From Sorghum bicolor (taxonomy: Eukaryota > Streptophyta > Magnoliopsida > Poales > Poaceae): a DNA stretch of 64,000 nt. This document shows, one piece after another, positions 1 to 11,100 of this stretch (its first letter is position 1; every line of letters starts with the position of its first letter). Both the position numbers and the translations under genes were made by a program. The notes below the pieces were generated by a model. The model ran no database searches. It was given only the letters and a program-made list of their open reading frames with translations, and had not been told where the DNA came from. Location: positions 46,967,166 through 47,031,165 of the forward strand of contig NC_012873.2 of NCBI RefSeq assembly GCF_000003195.3. Direction: 5' to 3'.

Positions 1-591
1 ATTCAAAACTTATATGAGTGACACAGAGAACAATTCCCCTGCTGATGCTGATCCCAGTTGTTTTTATGCATTAGCCATATGATCTGAAATGATTAGATGT
101 CTTGCTAGGCCAGCCTTCACTGTTTCTTCCTTTAACTCTTTTGTAATCCTGAACCTTGTGTAGTGGTTGAGCACTCTAGGAACTTGCTAGGCCAAGAGCT
201 ACGCTTCTGTGTTGTTCAGTTTTGAGGGAATTTAATTACACATTAGTCAAATTGCTAACATGCATGACGTTATATCTCATAGTCATTCCACATTGTTTCT
301 CTTTCAAGTTTAGTATTAGTTTTAGTTCAGATTTGTGGCAGATTTTAGTCCTATAAATAAATGCTCCGAAATTTTGTACTATCAAAATCTCAGTTCTTTA
401 CATCAGGTTTGGATCCCTTGGAGCTAGGCAAAGAAAATGACCCAGAACTTGTTTGTTATCAGAAACCCACTGCTAGCTAGAGCATGAAAAATTACCAATG
501 CTAAAACTGCCATACTTTTATTAACACCATTTGGTTATCCTCTAGCTTATCATCATGTTGTTGATTTCTATCCAGATGTGCTGGTGTTGAC
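1..591. other. Leading segment without a supported gene
   Basis: AT-rich sequence upstream of the first hAT coding exon. The first 57 bases can be read as an open peptide stretch on the plus strand, so they could be the end of an exon that starts outside the window, but no convincing donor site follows it. A pyrimidine-rich stretch ending in a possible acceptor lies just before the ATG at 592. Nothing else is recognisable. Confidence 0.3.
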
Positions 592-2000
592 ATGGCAACC
601 CTGCCATATGAGCTTGCGCCAGAAGAATTTAGTGGTCAAGAAGAAGATCAACAAAGGAGTAAGCATGCAACTTCAAGGAGTGTGAACGTGAAGAAGTCAT
701 TGCTAGTGAAACAGAAGTCATCTGTTGTTAATGCTCGAAAGCCTCCGATAGAGAAGCGGAGGAAGCCATCTGCTTCGAATGTGCAATTTGTGAGGTCCCC
801 GCTACTGAATAAGATCCTAACATCGCCAAGGATGGGCCACTCTGGAGCCAAACACCAAAGGTCACCATATGCAGGATTATCATCTTCAACCTTACCCAAT
901 GATACAAGAATGGCTGCTTCTCCTAATCTTGGCCGAGGTTAGATTTAAATTATTGCGTGCACTATCATTGTTTATCCTAATCTACTGCTTTAATGTCTAC
1001 CAAAAAAACAAGTGTATTTATTTGCTATTTTATTGTTTTCCTAATTAATACTCGTATACTTATGTTGTAGATTCATCGAGAACAGGTAAAAGGCTCAAAC
1101 CTATCAAGAGAGCCCTCGGCCGGCGCTCCACTACGGTAGAGGAAGATGAGGTAGGAGAGGATGAGGGTGATGAAGCAACCAAGATCCAGGCACCCACTTC
1201 TGGGTTACGATTTCCTCAATCCTCACCTCCCTTCAGTAACTCTTTGTGCAATATTTATTTGTTTCCTAAAATTTTAAAGTTAAAATTTACTGTCTTCGAT
1301 TCAGTCGTGGCGGGATACATATGGAAACTCTACCATTTGAGGTTGTGCTAGAAGATGTAGGACAACAAAGGAATATGCAGCAGCAAGGAGGGAAAGATGC
1401 AGCATCAAGGAGCGTGAATAGGATCAAGTCCTTGCTGTCGAAACGGAAGTCCTCTGTTGTTAGTTCTTCAAATCATTCAGAAGGAATACAGAGGAAGTCA
1501 TCTGACTCACATGTGCATTATGTGAGATCTCCAGTACTTAATAGAATGCTACACTCACCAAGGATGAGCCAGTCTCCGGTACTATCTGCAAGATCATCAT
1601 CTTCGTCTTCATCTGATGATACAAGAATTGTTATTTCTCCTGATCTTGGGCTAGGTTAGATTTAACTTTGTGCATATTGAAGCAACCAGTTTATCATTAT
1701 CTTAGTCTCTGATACTTAATAGAATATTATTTCCTGGTGTCTTGACTTTGTTGATTTGTTGTCTTGGTTAGGGTCCTGTTTCTATTGGTCCTTTAGATGG
1801 AAATTGAATATTAATTGCATACTTGGTACAAGTGAATTTTTCTTGCTAGAGATGCCTTTAGTTGCTGACTATGTATACTTTAGTAAATGCTTGTACTAAT
1901 TAATACTTGCATACTTTTTATATAGATGCATCAAGACCAATTAAGAGACGTAAACTTAGATCTGATGTGTGGAAAGAATTTGAGCCTATTTATGAGGGAA
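592..2000 (+). repeat. Tandemly duplicated exon pair at the hAT N-terminus
   Basis: Two exon-intron-exon units follow each other. Unit 1 starts at 592 (MATLPYE) and ends at the donor after CGAG near 936; its second exon starts near 1071 (DSSRTGKRLKPIKR). Unit 2 starts at 1321 (METLPFE) and ends at the donor after CTAG near 1655; its second exon starts near 1926 (DASRPIKRRKLR) and runs into the BED finger. Both long exons share SRSVN, KSLL, KSSVV, RSP and DTR blocks, and both end in an AATCTTGG/GATCTTGG-type block before GGTTAG. The copies differ at many positions, so the duplication is old. Confidence 0.75.
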
Positions 2001-3239
2001 ATCTAGTAGTACAAGCTAAATGTATCCATTGCTTGGAGCTCTTGTCTGCTACTCGAGATAATGGTAGAAGTGCTTGTCGTAGGCATTTGAAAGTGTGCAA
2101 AGAAAGGACTAGAATGAACCAGCTGGTTGAAAGCATGAACACAGGACTATCCCCCGATTCACTAGCTCTGAAGAATTGGAAGTTTGACCAAGAGGTCTCA
2201 CGTAAAGCCACGGTCAACTTTATTGTGTTACAGGAGCTGCCCTTTAGTTTAGTTGACCATGCACCATTTCAGAAATTTATCGCTACATTAAATCCTTGGT
2301 TTACCATAGTGTCTAAAACTACAGTTGCTGAGGATATTATGAGCTCATATGAGGATCGAAGGTTAGCCCTTCGGGAAACTATCAAAAATTCAAATTCAAG
2401 GGTCTGTCTAATAACTGCTGATCTGTCGACTTCAAATCAGAACCTAGGTTACTTATGCATTACTTGCCACTTCATTGATAATGACTGGATGTTGCAGAAG
2501 AGAATAATAGGTTTTTGTCTTGTAGCTTCGCCCCATGATGGTCTTACTTTGTTTAATGCATTGTTGAAGTGTTTGCAAGAATGGAAATTAGAGCACAAGT
2601 TATTTAGCATCACATTAGATAATGCAACGAACAACAACAACATGGTTGGTTCCTTGAGGAAAAATCTTTTAGAAAGACACCTTATGCTTGGAAATGGTGA
2701 TCTGCTACATATGCGTTGTGTAGCGCATGTGTTGAACCTTATTGTCAAGGAGGGATTTAAGGTGATAGATGGTGCTACTGACCGCATTCGAGATAGTGTC
2801 AAATACATTAGAAGCTCACAAGCCTGTAAACAACGTTTGAGGAAATTATTGTACAGTTAGGTATATCCTGTGATAAGAGACCGTCACTTGATGTCCCAAC
2901 TCGGTGGAACTCAACTTATTTAATGCTGAAGTCTGCAATAGAGTATAGGACAGTCTTTGATGTTATGGAGTCACAAGATCCTAATTACGTGGACAAGCCT
3001 TCTAATACAGACTGGAATATGGCAGACCTACTTTGCAATGTGTTTAAACCCTTCTATGATGCTACAAATGTTGTTTCTGGTACGTTATATCCAACACCAA
3101 ACCACTGTTTCCATGTCCTATGGGAAGTCAAAGGAAAAATAGAAACTTTGGAATCACATACAGATATTTCCATTGCAGTTATGGCAAGCAAAATGAACCT
3201 GAAGTTCCAGAAATACTGGGACATATGCTTGTTGCAGAT

Positions 3240-3515
3240 ACTAGGAGAATACCCGGCGCGTTGCTGCGGGAATTTCAGATAATTTAAAAAGAAATTAGAC
3301 TATTTATATTTATAGTTATATGAATGAAATTATCTTAAATTAATTTTGTTGAATGATCTGACACATCAATATGAACAGCTAAATGCATGTTAGTAGATGA
3401 AGAGATGACTATCATAATTACATGTAGTTGGCTATAATTGCAAGTTTTAGTGGATTGTTGATGTGGATAGCTTGCATGTTGAGAGAAATCACTAGTGGGG
3501 TTTAGCTTTATAAGA
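3240..3515. mobile_element. Small non-coding insertion in the hAT gene
   Basis: The hAT reading stops after the KYW..C segment near 3235 and resumes near 3512 with VPVVLDPRFK. The stretch between is AT-rich apart from a CCGGCGCGTTGCTGCGGG block close to its left end, a block I recall from small non-autonomous elements of grasses. It is probably a decayed MITE or other short element. Exact ends and target duplication are uncertain. Confidence 0.5.
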
Positions 3516-4559
3516 GTATAAGATGTGTTCCAGTAGTTCTAGATCCTAGGTTTAAGTTGAGTTTGCTATCATTTCGTTTGAATGCTGGTTTTGGTGATAA
3601 AGGTCCAGCATACACAGAAATGGTGAAGGCTACATTGCAAAATCTGTTTTCTGCATATTCATCAATGGCACCTGATTTAAACTACTCACAACCAGAGCCT
3701 AATGATGGAAGTATTGATGAAGATGACCGTTGGGCAGACTTTGAACAACATCTTGCAGCACAAAAAAGGAAGAGTGAAAAGTGAGCTTGACACATATCTG
3801 CAAGATGATATTTTCTCTCGTCAAAAGAAATTTGATATTCTGCAGTGGTGGAGGATACATTCTACGAAATATCCTGTGGTTTCGCGTATGGCAAGAGATG
3901 TGCTTGCAGCACCCGCATCAACTGTAGCTTCTAAATCCGCATTTTCCACTAGTGGAAGAATTGTTAGTGAGTACAGAAGCCGGCTAACAAGCAAGAGAGT
4001 TCAAGCCTTAGTATGCCTGCAAGATTGGTTGAGAGCAGAAGGTACATTTTCTTTTAATTGTACAAAGTAGCATAATGATAGTTTAAGTATTCTTGATTGA
4101 GCAACAATGACACCTTATAACTCACTACTCACTCATGTTTCAGGTTTATCAGATATTAAATTATCAGAAGATGACATTGGCGATGGCGATGATATTTGAG
4201 GAAAGGAGGTGTCAAGTTGAACAAAGAAGGTGGCAAAAGCGGGGTGCAAGACAGGGAGAACTGTTCCCCTAGGACTCCTCCATAGATCTCTCAGCTGATA
4301 ATGCAACAAAGTTGTTGTTGACATTTCATTTTCTCTCAGTTGCTCCTTGATGCTCCCCATGGGACGATAATTACCCTTCAAAAAAATTAAATGCATGCAC
4401 ATTGTAAGTTCAAGGAAGGATGATTGTTAATAAACCGTGATCAGACTTCACTAGTTCATGCATGTGTAAGCAACTTGGCCTCTGCTAACTTTGTGTTGAA
4501 ACTTGCAACTAAGGCAGTTGCTTCATGTATGACTTCAATTAGCACATGTTACCAGATGC

Positions 4560-5790
4560 ATGAATTTTAGTGATGATGATATATGTATTGGGACTCTTGC
4601 GGGTCTTGCATATAAATTTGTTGTGTCCGCGGAACACTTGTCCGCGAGATTTGTAGCTTCGTGGCAAGCCGCAAACCCACTAATAAACTTTGCGGCAAGT
4701 GATGCGGGTTAGCGGCTGGCCGCGAACGAGCCCGCCTGCAATCTGAGGGCCATTTAGGAAGTGCACTAGTTGTTGGTTGTCTGATAGAAAGAAAACCTGC
4801 TGCAAACCAAGACAATTGGTGATAGTTGTCGCGAGGGCAACCGCCGCAGCTTCGGCCATAAGCACAGATGTGGTTGCCCTCATGATCGCTTTAATGTAGA
4901 TGGTTTGTGTCAGATGAACCTGGTTGTTGATGATGAAAATACCAATTCCTGCATTTCTAGAAGTGATATAATGAAGGTCAGGGGATGTCGATGCATCGCT
5001 ATAACATCTAACACTGATAGGCGGACAAGGTAAGGGTCTCTGTCATTTGGTGAGGTAGAAGTTCGTAGATAGGTATACCTGTCTGCATGGAGTTGCTTGG
5101 ATTGTGCACCTGGTGACTTGCCTGCAAAGGAGATATACCTTGTAGAGGATGTTGATTACTGGTGTAGTGGAAAGATTGTCTATCAAATGGGGTTGGACGG
5201 ACTCCTGGTGGGCACTGATGTGAGGATCAGCGTCACCGAGATTGGATAGCATAGCAGCCACCGCACTATGCACTTGAGTAGTAGTCCAAGTTTTGTTGTT
5301 GAAGTGCTTATCATTCCTAGCTTTCCATAGAAACCACAAGGTTGTTAAGATTTTTTTGGAGTTGAGTATCAGTGGTAGTAGCAGCGATAATGATCTGTAA
5401 AATCTGCTGGATACCATCATCCTCTTGTGGTAGAGAATCAGTTCTTAAGGAAGGATTGAAAGTGAACCAAACAGCTCTAGGTAGATTACAATGAAATGAA
5501 AAAATAAGTGAGCATCGGTTTCATGCATACCACAGGAGGCACAGAAAGGATCAATATGGTTGGAGTAGGCAGAGGCTCTATGCGCAGAAGTTAGAGCACG
5601 TCTAATCAATCTCTAAGTAAATATTTTAATGAGAGGGGGAACAGCTTTAGATTCTCAAACTTTATGCAGAATTTGGTTAGCTTGAGACAGAATGCTCCAA
5701 GACCCTTGAGAGATCGTCACCGCGGAAAAGGAAGGGATGAAACGGTTCTAACTGCTATCCAGAGATTGACGGGAGGGGAACAACGGAAAC
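4560..5790 (-). pseudogene. 3' fragment of a LINE (non-LTR retrotransposon)
   Basis: Read on the minus strand, this stretch shows the tail of a plant LINE second protein. A zf-RVT region (PLIKIFTWRLIRRALTS, then CASCGMHETDAHLFFHF) lies at about 5760-5490. The LWFLWKARNDKHFN motif follows (about 5340-5290). An RNase H-like domain comes last (CYSDAS near 5000, AEAAAVALA near 4850, LSDNQQLVHFLNG near 4760). The endonuclease and reverse transcriptase are missing, as expected for a 5'-truncated LINE copy. Several frameshifts and stops break the reading. No clear poly-A tail is visible at the 3' end near 4560, where only a TCATCATCA-like stretch occurs. Confidence 0.75.
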
Positions 5791-6147
5791 AAACATAAAA
5801 AAGCTACGTGATTGACGAAATCCTTTTTGTGCTGGGATCGGTCGCCTACTCATCTATCAGATTTATATATCAAGCATTATATATATGTAAAAAATTTAAG
5901 GTGGATAAGAGGCTTTTATGAGAAAAAAATAATTCCATGCGGGGAGTGTCCGCACACCGCCTCCATGGGCACGTCGGGTCTTTGCATGAGGCGTGTTATT
6001 ACCCAAGTCTTATTTTTTTTACCCAAGTGCATTCCCATCTTTTCCGATTGGGAGAAGAAAGGCCCGACCCCCCAAGGTGTACGGCACGGGCCTGGCCTCC
6101 TACTCCGATTGCAGGTGCAAATATGGGTGGAGGCGTGAATCTATATA

Positions 6148-6653
6148 CTCCCTTCATCCTAAATTATAAATTATTTACAAAATTTTGGAAAGTCAAACTA
6201 TCTTAAAATTAACTAAATTTATATGATAAAATAATGCTGTCTCCATCTCAAATTGTAAATCATTCTAAGAATCTTAGAGAGTTAAAGCATTTCAAGTTTT
6301 ACCAAAATTATAGAAAAAACTACAAAGTTTTGTGGCATCAAATAGATATAATACTATAAAAATATAATTAATAAAGAATTTAATGATACTTCATATCATA
6401 AATGTTATTACCCTATCATATAAATTTGGTCAAACTTGAGATGCTTTGACTCTCCAGATTCTTGAAATAACTTACAATTTATGATGCAAAGAGTAACATT
6501 TATGATACCAAATAAGTATCATTAGATTATTTATTAATTATATTTTCATAGTATACTTATTTAATATAATAAATCTTTGTAATTTTGGTTAGACTTAAAA
6601 TGTTTTGACTCTCCAAGATTCTTAAAATAACTAATAATTTGCAATGAAGGGAG
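6148..6653. mobile_element. Stowaway-like MITE, apparently nested
   Basis: The ends are inverted copies (CTCCCTTCAT at 6148 and ATGAAGGGAG ending at 6653), flanked by TA on both sides, as in Stowaway/Tc1-mariner MITEs. The whole interior is AT-rich. A second inverted pair of the same sequence type lies inside (about 6238 with CTCCATCTCAAATTGTAAAT, and about 6494 ending in ACAATTTATGATGCAAAGAGTA). This suggests one copy inserted in another, or an internal duplication. No coding capacity. Confidence 0.7.
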
Positions 6654-6826
6654 TAGGAGGCAAGGGGTGTGGCTGCACCCACAAAAATATGAAAAAACAA
6701 CGATTATGATTAAATTTGTACCATATACACACTTTTAGACTAAAATCGTATGCACCCATAAGGTAAGCGTAAGTCCTCAAATTTGCGCGTAAGTCCTCAA
6801 ATTTGCTCTAGTTCTGCCAAGAGTGA

Positions 6827-7302
6827 TTGCGCTGTTCGACGATGGGTAGGGCGACAATGAGTGCGCGCACCTCATGCTGCTCCTGCTCCGCGGCGTCTTG
6901 GACCCTCGTGACGAGCCGCCGGTGGCCGCTTGGTACTAATATGGGAGAAAGACGACGACGAGTCTTGCCTGGTCGCGCGGGACGACGACGAGCACGATGG
7001 CGGCGACGACGTCGTCGTCTTCAAGGAGAAGGTGGTGAGCGCAGCGGGGTTTGTGGACCGGCTCCACATGCGGACCTGCATCAAGGTGTTCACATCCACG
7101 TCCACGATAGCGCCAGGCACATTGGCCCAACTTCATGAGCGCCATGAGGTTCGTTGACCGCCTGTGGGACGTGAGGCGGACCGTCGACGTCTTCTTCGAA
7201 GACGGCCTCGACGAGGAGACGCGCAGGGCGACCATCGTGACGATGCTGCGCGACGTCAAGCAGCTGGAAGATCGGTTGATCCAGTTTGGGTCACTCGAAT
7301 GA
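6827..7302 (+). pseudogene. GC-rich gene relic of unknown function
   Basis: A GC-rich island in AT-rich surroundings. The frame from 6930 reads an acidic stretch (DDDEHDGGDDVVVFKEKVV) and FVDRLHMRTCIKVF up to a stop near 7157. After a frame change, 7144-7302 reads a 52-residue piece with FVDRLWDVRRTVDVFF and MLRDVKQLEDRL, ending in TGA. The repeated FVDRL motif hints at an internal repeat or a family with two such blocks. I do not recognise the family. No promoter or splice structure could be assigned, and it may be a captured gene fragment. Confidence 0.3.
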
Positions 7303-8114
7303 TTCCAGATGGACTTGCTTCACTAATTTGCATAGTTTAGATAAGCTGGAATAGTTCCAGAGGCAAAACTATGGCAACCGAACGCAGCCTCAACTTGTTT
7401 GCCGATTCATGACTTCATATATATGTTTTAATTTGGATCTGTCCATCCGTCACTCCAATTTTTTCTCTTTCTTCTCCCGATGCACCGGCGCCACCCACCC
7501 CGCAACTGCCAGCACTGACGGATCACTCGTTTTTTTTTCGTTCTGTTTATCTTCCTCCTCCGACGCGCCGCCTCCACCCACTGCCCCTCTGCGGCACAGC
7601 AGGGTCTCCCCAGACCTCTGCAGCCGCGGCCAGCGTCCTTCCCCAAGGCCCAAGCATGGAAGATTTCGGATACAGAAGATCGTCAATAGCTAGGATTTCT
7701 GAAGAAAAAAAAAATGGTAACAACCGCAAATTCTCCAAAGCAAGCTGATATAGTTTTGAGTTTTGACACATCTACACATTTCTGGCAACTATATGGACCG
7801 AGTATACATATTGTAGTATCCGGATGCCCCCGCCTCCTACCTCCTGGTCCTGGCCTCTAACTTCTATACAACCATCATATAGACATGTTACTGCAAAACG
7901 AAACGAAGTTATGTTACAATGTTCTACAAACAACTCTCGGCCCCAAAATTCCTTAAATATACACCCGGTTCATTTGAGCTTACCAACCGAATCTACCTGC
8001 CATTCAGGGGTCTAGGAACTAGCAGGTTCAAATTCCATCTGCTGCCTCAGCTGCTACGATCGACATTCACCCAAAAAGCACAGATGTAAGAAATCATTTT
8101 GCCACTGGGCTTGA
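7303..8114. other. Intergenic region and probable 3' UTR of RHD3
   Basis: The part next to 8115 should be the 3' UTR of the minus-strand RHD3 gene. I found no clear AATAAA on the minus strand, so the end of the transcript is not fixed. The stretch 7440-7640 is GC-rich with serine/proline-coding codons in one frame but no recognisable protein. Confidence 0.3.
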
Positions 8115-11100
8115 CTATTCGGATCCATTCTCTGTGGCAGTTATGCTGGACGACCCTGCAGATGTCACACTGCTGTACGATGAACGATTCGTTGGTTGGA
8201 GCTCCATCTCTCGTTGCCTGTCTGAGGCTGCAGGTCTTTGCCCCTCGTCTGCTAATCTCTTCAAAATGTTCATTATAGTGGGAACAAACTTTGTGGACAG
8301 CGAAAGAATGGCTGGGAGCTGTGTAACATTACAAGCATACCGATATCAGTCTGCAAGACCTTTAGGAGGCTAAAATATAGAAAAATAGAATTGCGGTTTG
8401 AAATGAAATACTCACAAAGCCATTTTGGAATTCACTGGCAATGTCTAACTGTACCCAAATGGCCTTCCCAACAAGGAAGATGACAAATATAACAGCCAGG
8501 TACAGGGGATTCCTGCCATCCAAGTCAGAACTCAGGCCAAAACTGTAGATACCTTAATCAACGTTAATGTATGAATAAAATACCTCAGCAATGTCATAAA
8601 TTCGTTGAATCCGAGGATAGCCATTGCGGCAAGGGCCCAGGGAGGTGGTAGCCAGTTGTTGTTCCTCTTATTTGCTTCCTGATGAAAGCAACAATACATG
8701 TTTAGCATCTATTACTTTTTATATATGACAAACGCTAAAACTGAAGTTGAGATGACAGTCAATACTTCCAGAGAATAATGCACAAAATAAACGAATTTGA
8801 GATCATTGACGCTAGAGTTCTTTGTCGCTCACAATGAGCACTCATAGAAATGGATCTTGTGAGATACCTGAGCAGCTATGGCCTGAGTGACTGTATATTC
8901 TGTTTCAGCTTTAAATTGCCTCCACAAAGATTTGCACTGGACAGGGCTAATTAAAGTTTTCTCCTCAGGAACCTGCACATTAATGGCATCCCATTAGCAG
9001 CCCCCAAAACATCTACATTGTGCTAAAGATATTAAGAGCTAGAGTTTTACTTCAGGACTTCAGCTGAAGAGCATAATGTGGCATATTCCTTACCTTTTCC
9101 CACGAACTGGAGGCAAGTGGATCAAATGATTGAATACTTCTATCAGTAGTTCCAGGTCTTGAAGTATCAACAAGAGCAAGGTTGAGAGTGTTTTCTATGT
9201 CGTCACCATCCTCATCCAACCGAATTGCAGCCAGTGTAGCAAGCAATTTCATGGACTGTAGTAAAATAGAGAATAATTTTCAGCTACTGCAATAATTCAT
9301 TTATGTTTTCAAATATATAGTACTGACATTTGACCTACAGCTGAACGTGCAGTTTTAGTAATTGCTTTTATGTCCTCCTTTCCTGTCCACACCCTTGGCA
9401 TTGAGTCAGCATCACGACTGAATAGAGTTGAGAACCTGCAAGTTTTTCCTTTTACAATGTAGCTTTATACAGAAGATATGTCATTGTATTGTGGATATGC
9501 AGTGGAGCTCACCTGTCCTTCATACGAATCAAGACCCTTCCAGCCTCTTCTTTTGCTTTTGATTCCACAACACTCCTTCCGTGGTTTTCCAGTTTCACAA
9601 GCAATTCCTTCTCAGTTGCTTCATCGAGTTCAAAAGCTGAAAGAGCAGATTCAAGACCTGAAATAGCAGCTTTTGTCTCACGTTGGAGCAGCTTTCTAAT
9701 GGCTGGCCAGGTATCTTCACAGGCTGAATCTAGCAGGGCTTCAACAGGTTCTGCCAGAGCTTTCGTAAGTTGTGCCTGAAACAACATTCTAAGATTAGAT
9801 AAGGATTCTATGCCTGTGTTATGACCATGACATAAATAGACAAATTCAAAGAAGGGAGCAACCTCATATTTGGCACAAAGTTCAGATAACTTTGCTGCAC
9901 GAACTGAAGCCACATGTGCTTCAATGTCACACTTAAGCTTATCCTTAACTTTTGAGGGGTCCCATTTCACTTGTTGAATAGCAGCATCTGTCAAAAATTA
10001 AGCTCATATGTAACAAGAAATGCGTTTAGGTAGAAAAGGAGTGAGTTCAAAACTGAACAATTACATTATTTTGCATAGGAGACCACTCAAAAGTTTGTGT
10101 CCTGTAGCAGCTCATAATATTAAGTTGTGTTTGACAGCTGTTAAGTACATCAGACAATCAATAGTGTCTCTATCAATTTTAATAAACTAAAACACCAACA
10201 GAAGATACACAATTGTTTCATTGTAAGCCTATCAGCAGGTCTATTTTACTCTGCAGTTGGCTGGTAAATTCACCAGAACAACCAGAAATGTACCTGTCTG
10301 TTTGTCAAAATTTCATACTTAAATGGAGAACAGGAAAATGGCAGCAAGTACTTACTACTGCTAAATGGTTAGCTGTCTGTTGATGACTCTTTTAGAATAC
10401 TTACTGCTTGTTGAAAGGCCGGTCTGCTCAAGTTATGGTTTTGGACTCTGAATTTGAAATTTTTTTAAGTCACTAAGTCATACTTCTAGCCTAAAGATAT
10501 CATGAGGAAGTTAATACATAGCATTCCAGAAACTGTACCTTCAGATCCTTTATCGAACTTTTCTATGAAAGTATGAGTACAATCACGAGCTGCAACAGCA
10601 AATCCCTCCTTTGTGAGGGCCTTGTCAAAGGACTCCTTAAATTCTTCCACAATTCTAGTCCGTAAATGACCCAGAAGCGATTGGTATGCAGGATTGACAA
10701 GCTAGACGAGATGAAAGAGGGGTAAGTATGAAGGCATCCAAAATAACATGTTAGAACAACAAAAAACATAAGCAACACATGAGAATATGAGATCAAAATA
10801 GTGATCACAAACTCAGCTGGGATCATGCAACATCTTATAAGAAATAACAAAAGTCAAGGCAGAAAGTGAATTTCACTCTGCTACCAATCAGTTACAGAAA
10901 ATAGGGTAATCAGTAGAAATGAGACCAATGTTTGATCTCACATTAAATTCCAGGTAACTAGTGTGCTGTAAGAATAATGACGGATCCATACCCTACAGGC
11001 CTACACAATAAATACTTGCATCAACTGGTGATCAATCCCTCTGTGTATGTATGTCATTTTGGGCAAGAATCAGTTGAATTTTAAAATTTGGCTACAAAGG

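Larger units (their letters stand above)
592..4199 (+). pseudogene. BED-finger hAT transposase (RICESLEEPER-type) pseudogene
   Basis: This is a hAT-superfamily transposase, or a domesticated RICESLEEPER/DAYSLEEPER relative, acting as a nuclear DNA-binding protein. Domains in order are two basic, serine-rich N-terminal exons (592-~936 and 1321-~1656), a BED zinc finger (CxxC then HxxxxC, about 2010-2110), the hAT catalytic core (to about 2840 and on to 3240), and the C-terminal dimerisation region with DILQWWR and SKSAFSTSGR (about 3835-4030). A last intron (4042-4143, GT-AG) leads to a short acidic tail ending at the TGA at 4197-4199. It is broken: a one-base loss near 2837 shifts the frame just before the conserved TRWNST segment, a second shift lies near 3775-3785, and about 280 bp of foreign DNA interrupts it near 3240-3515. 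Terminal inverted repeats were not found, so transposon and domesticated gene cannot be told apart here. Confidence 0.8.

Noticed and set aside
7409..7771. Overlapping frames on both strands downstream of RHD3
   Set aside because: GC-rich segment with Ser/Pro or Arg/Gly composition in every frame and no motif, start context or splice signals.
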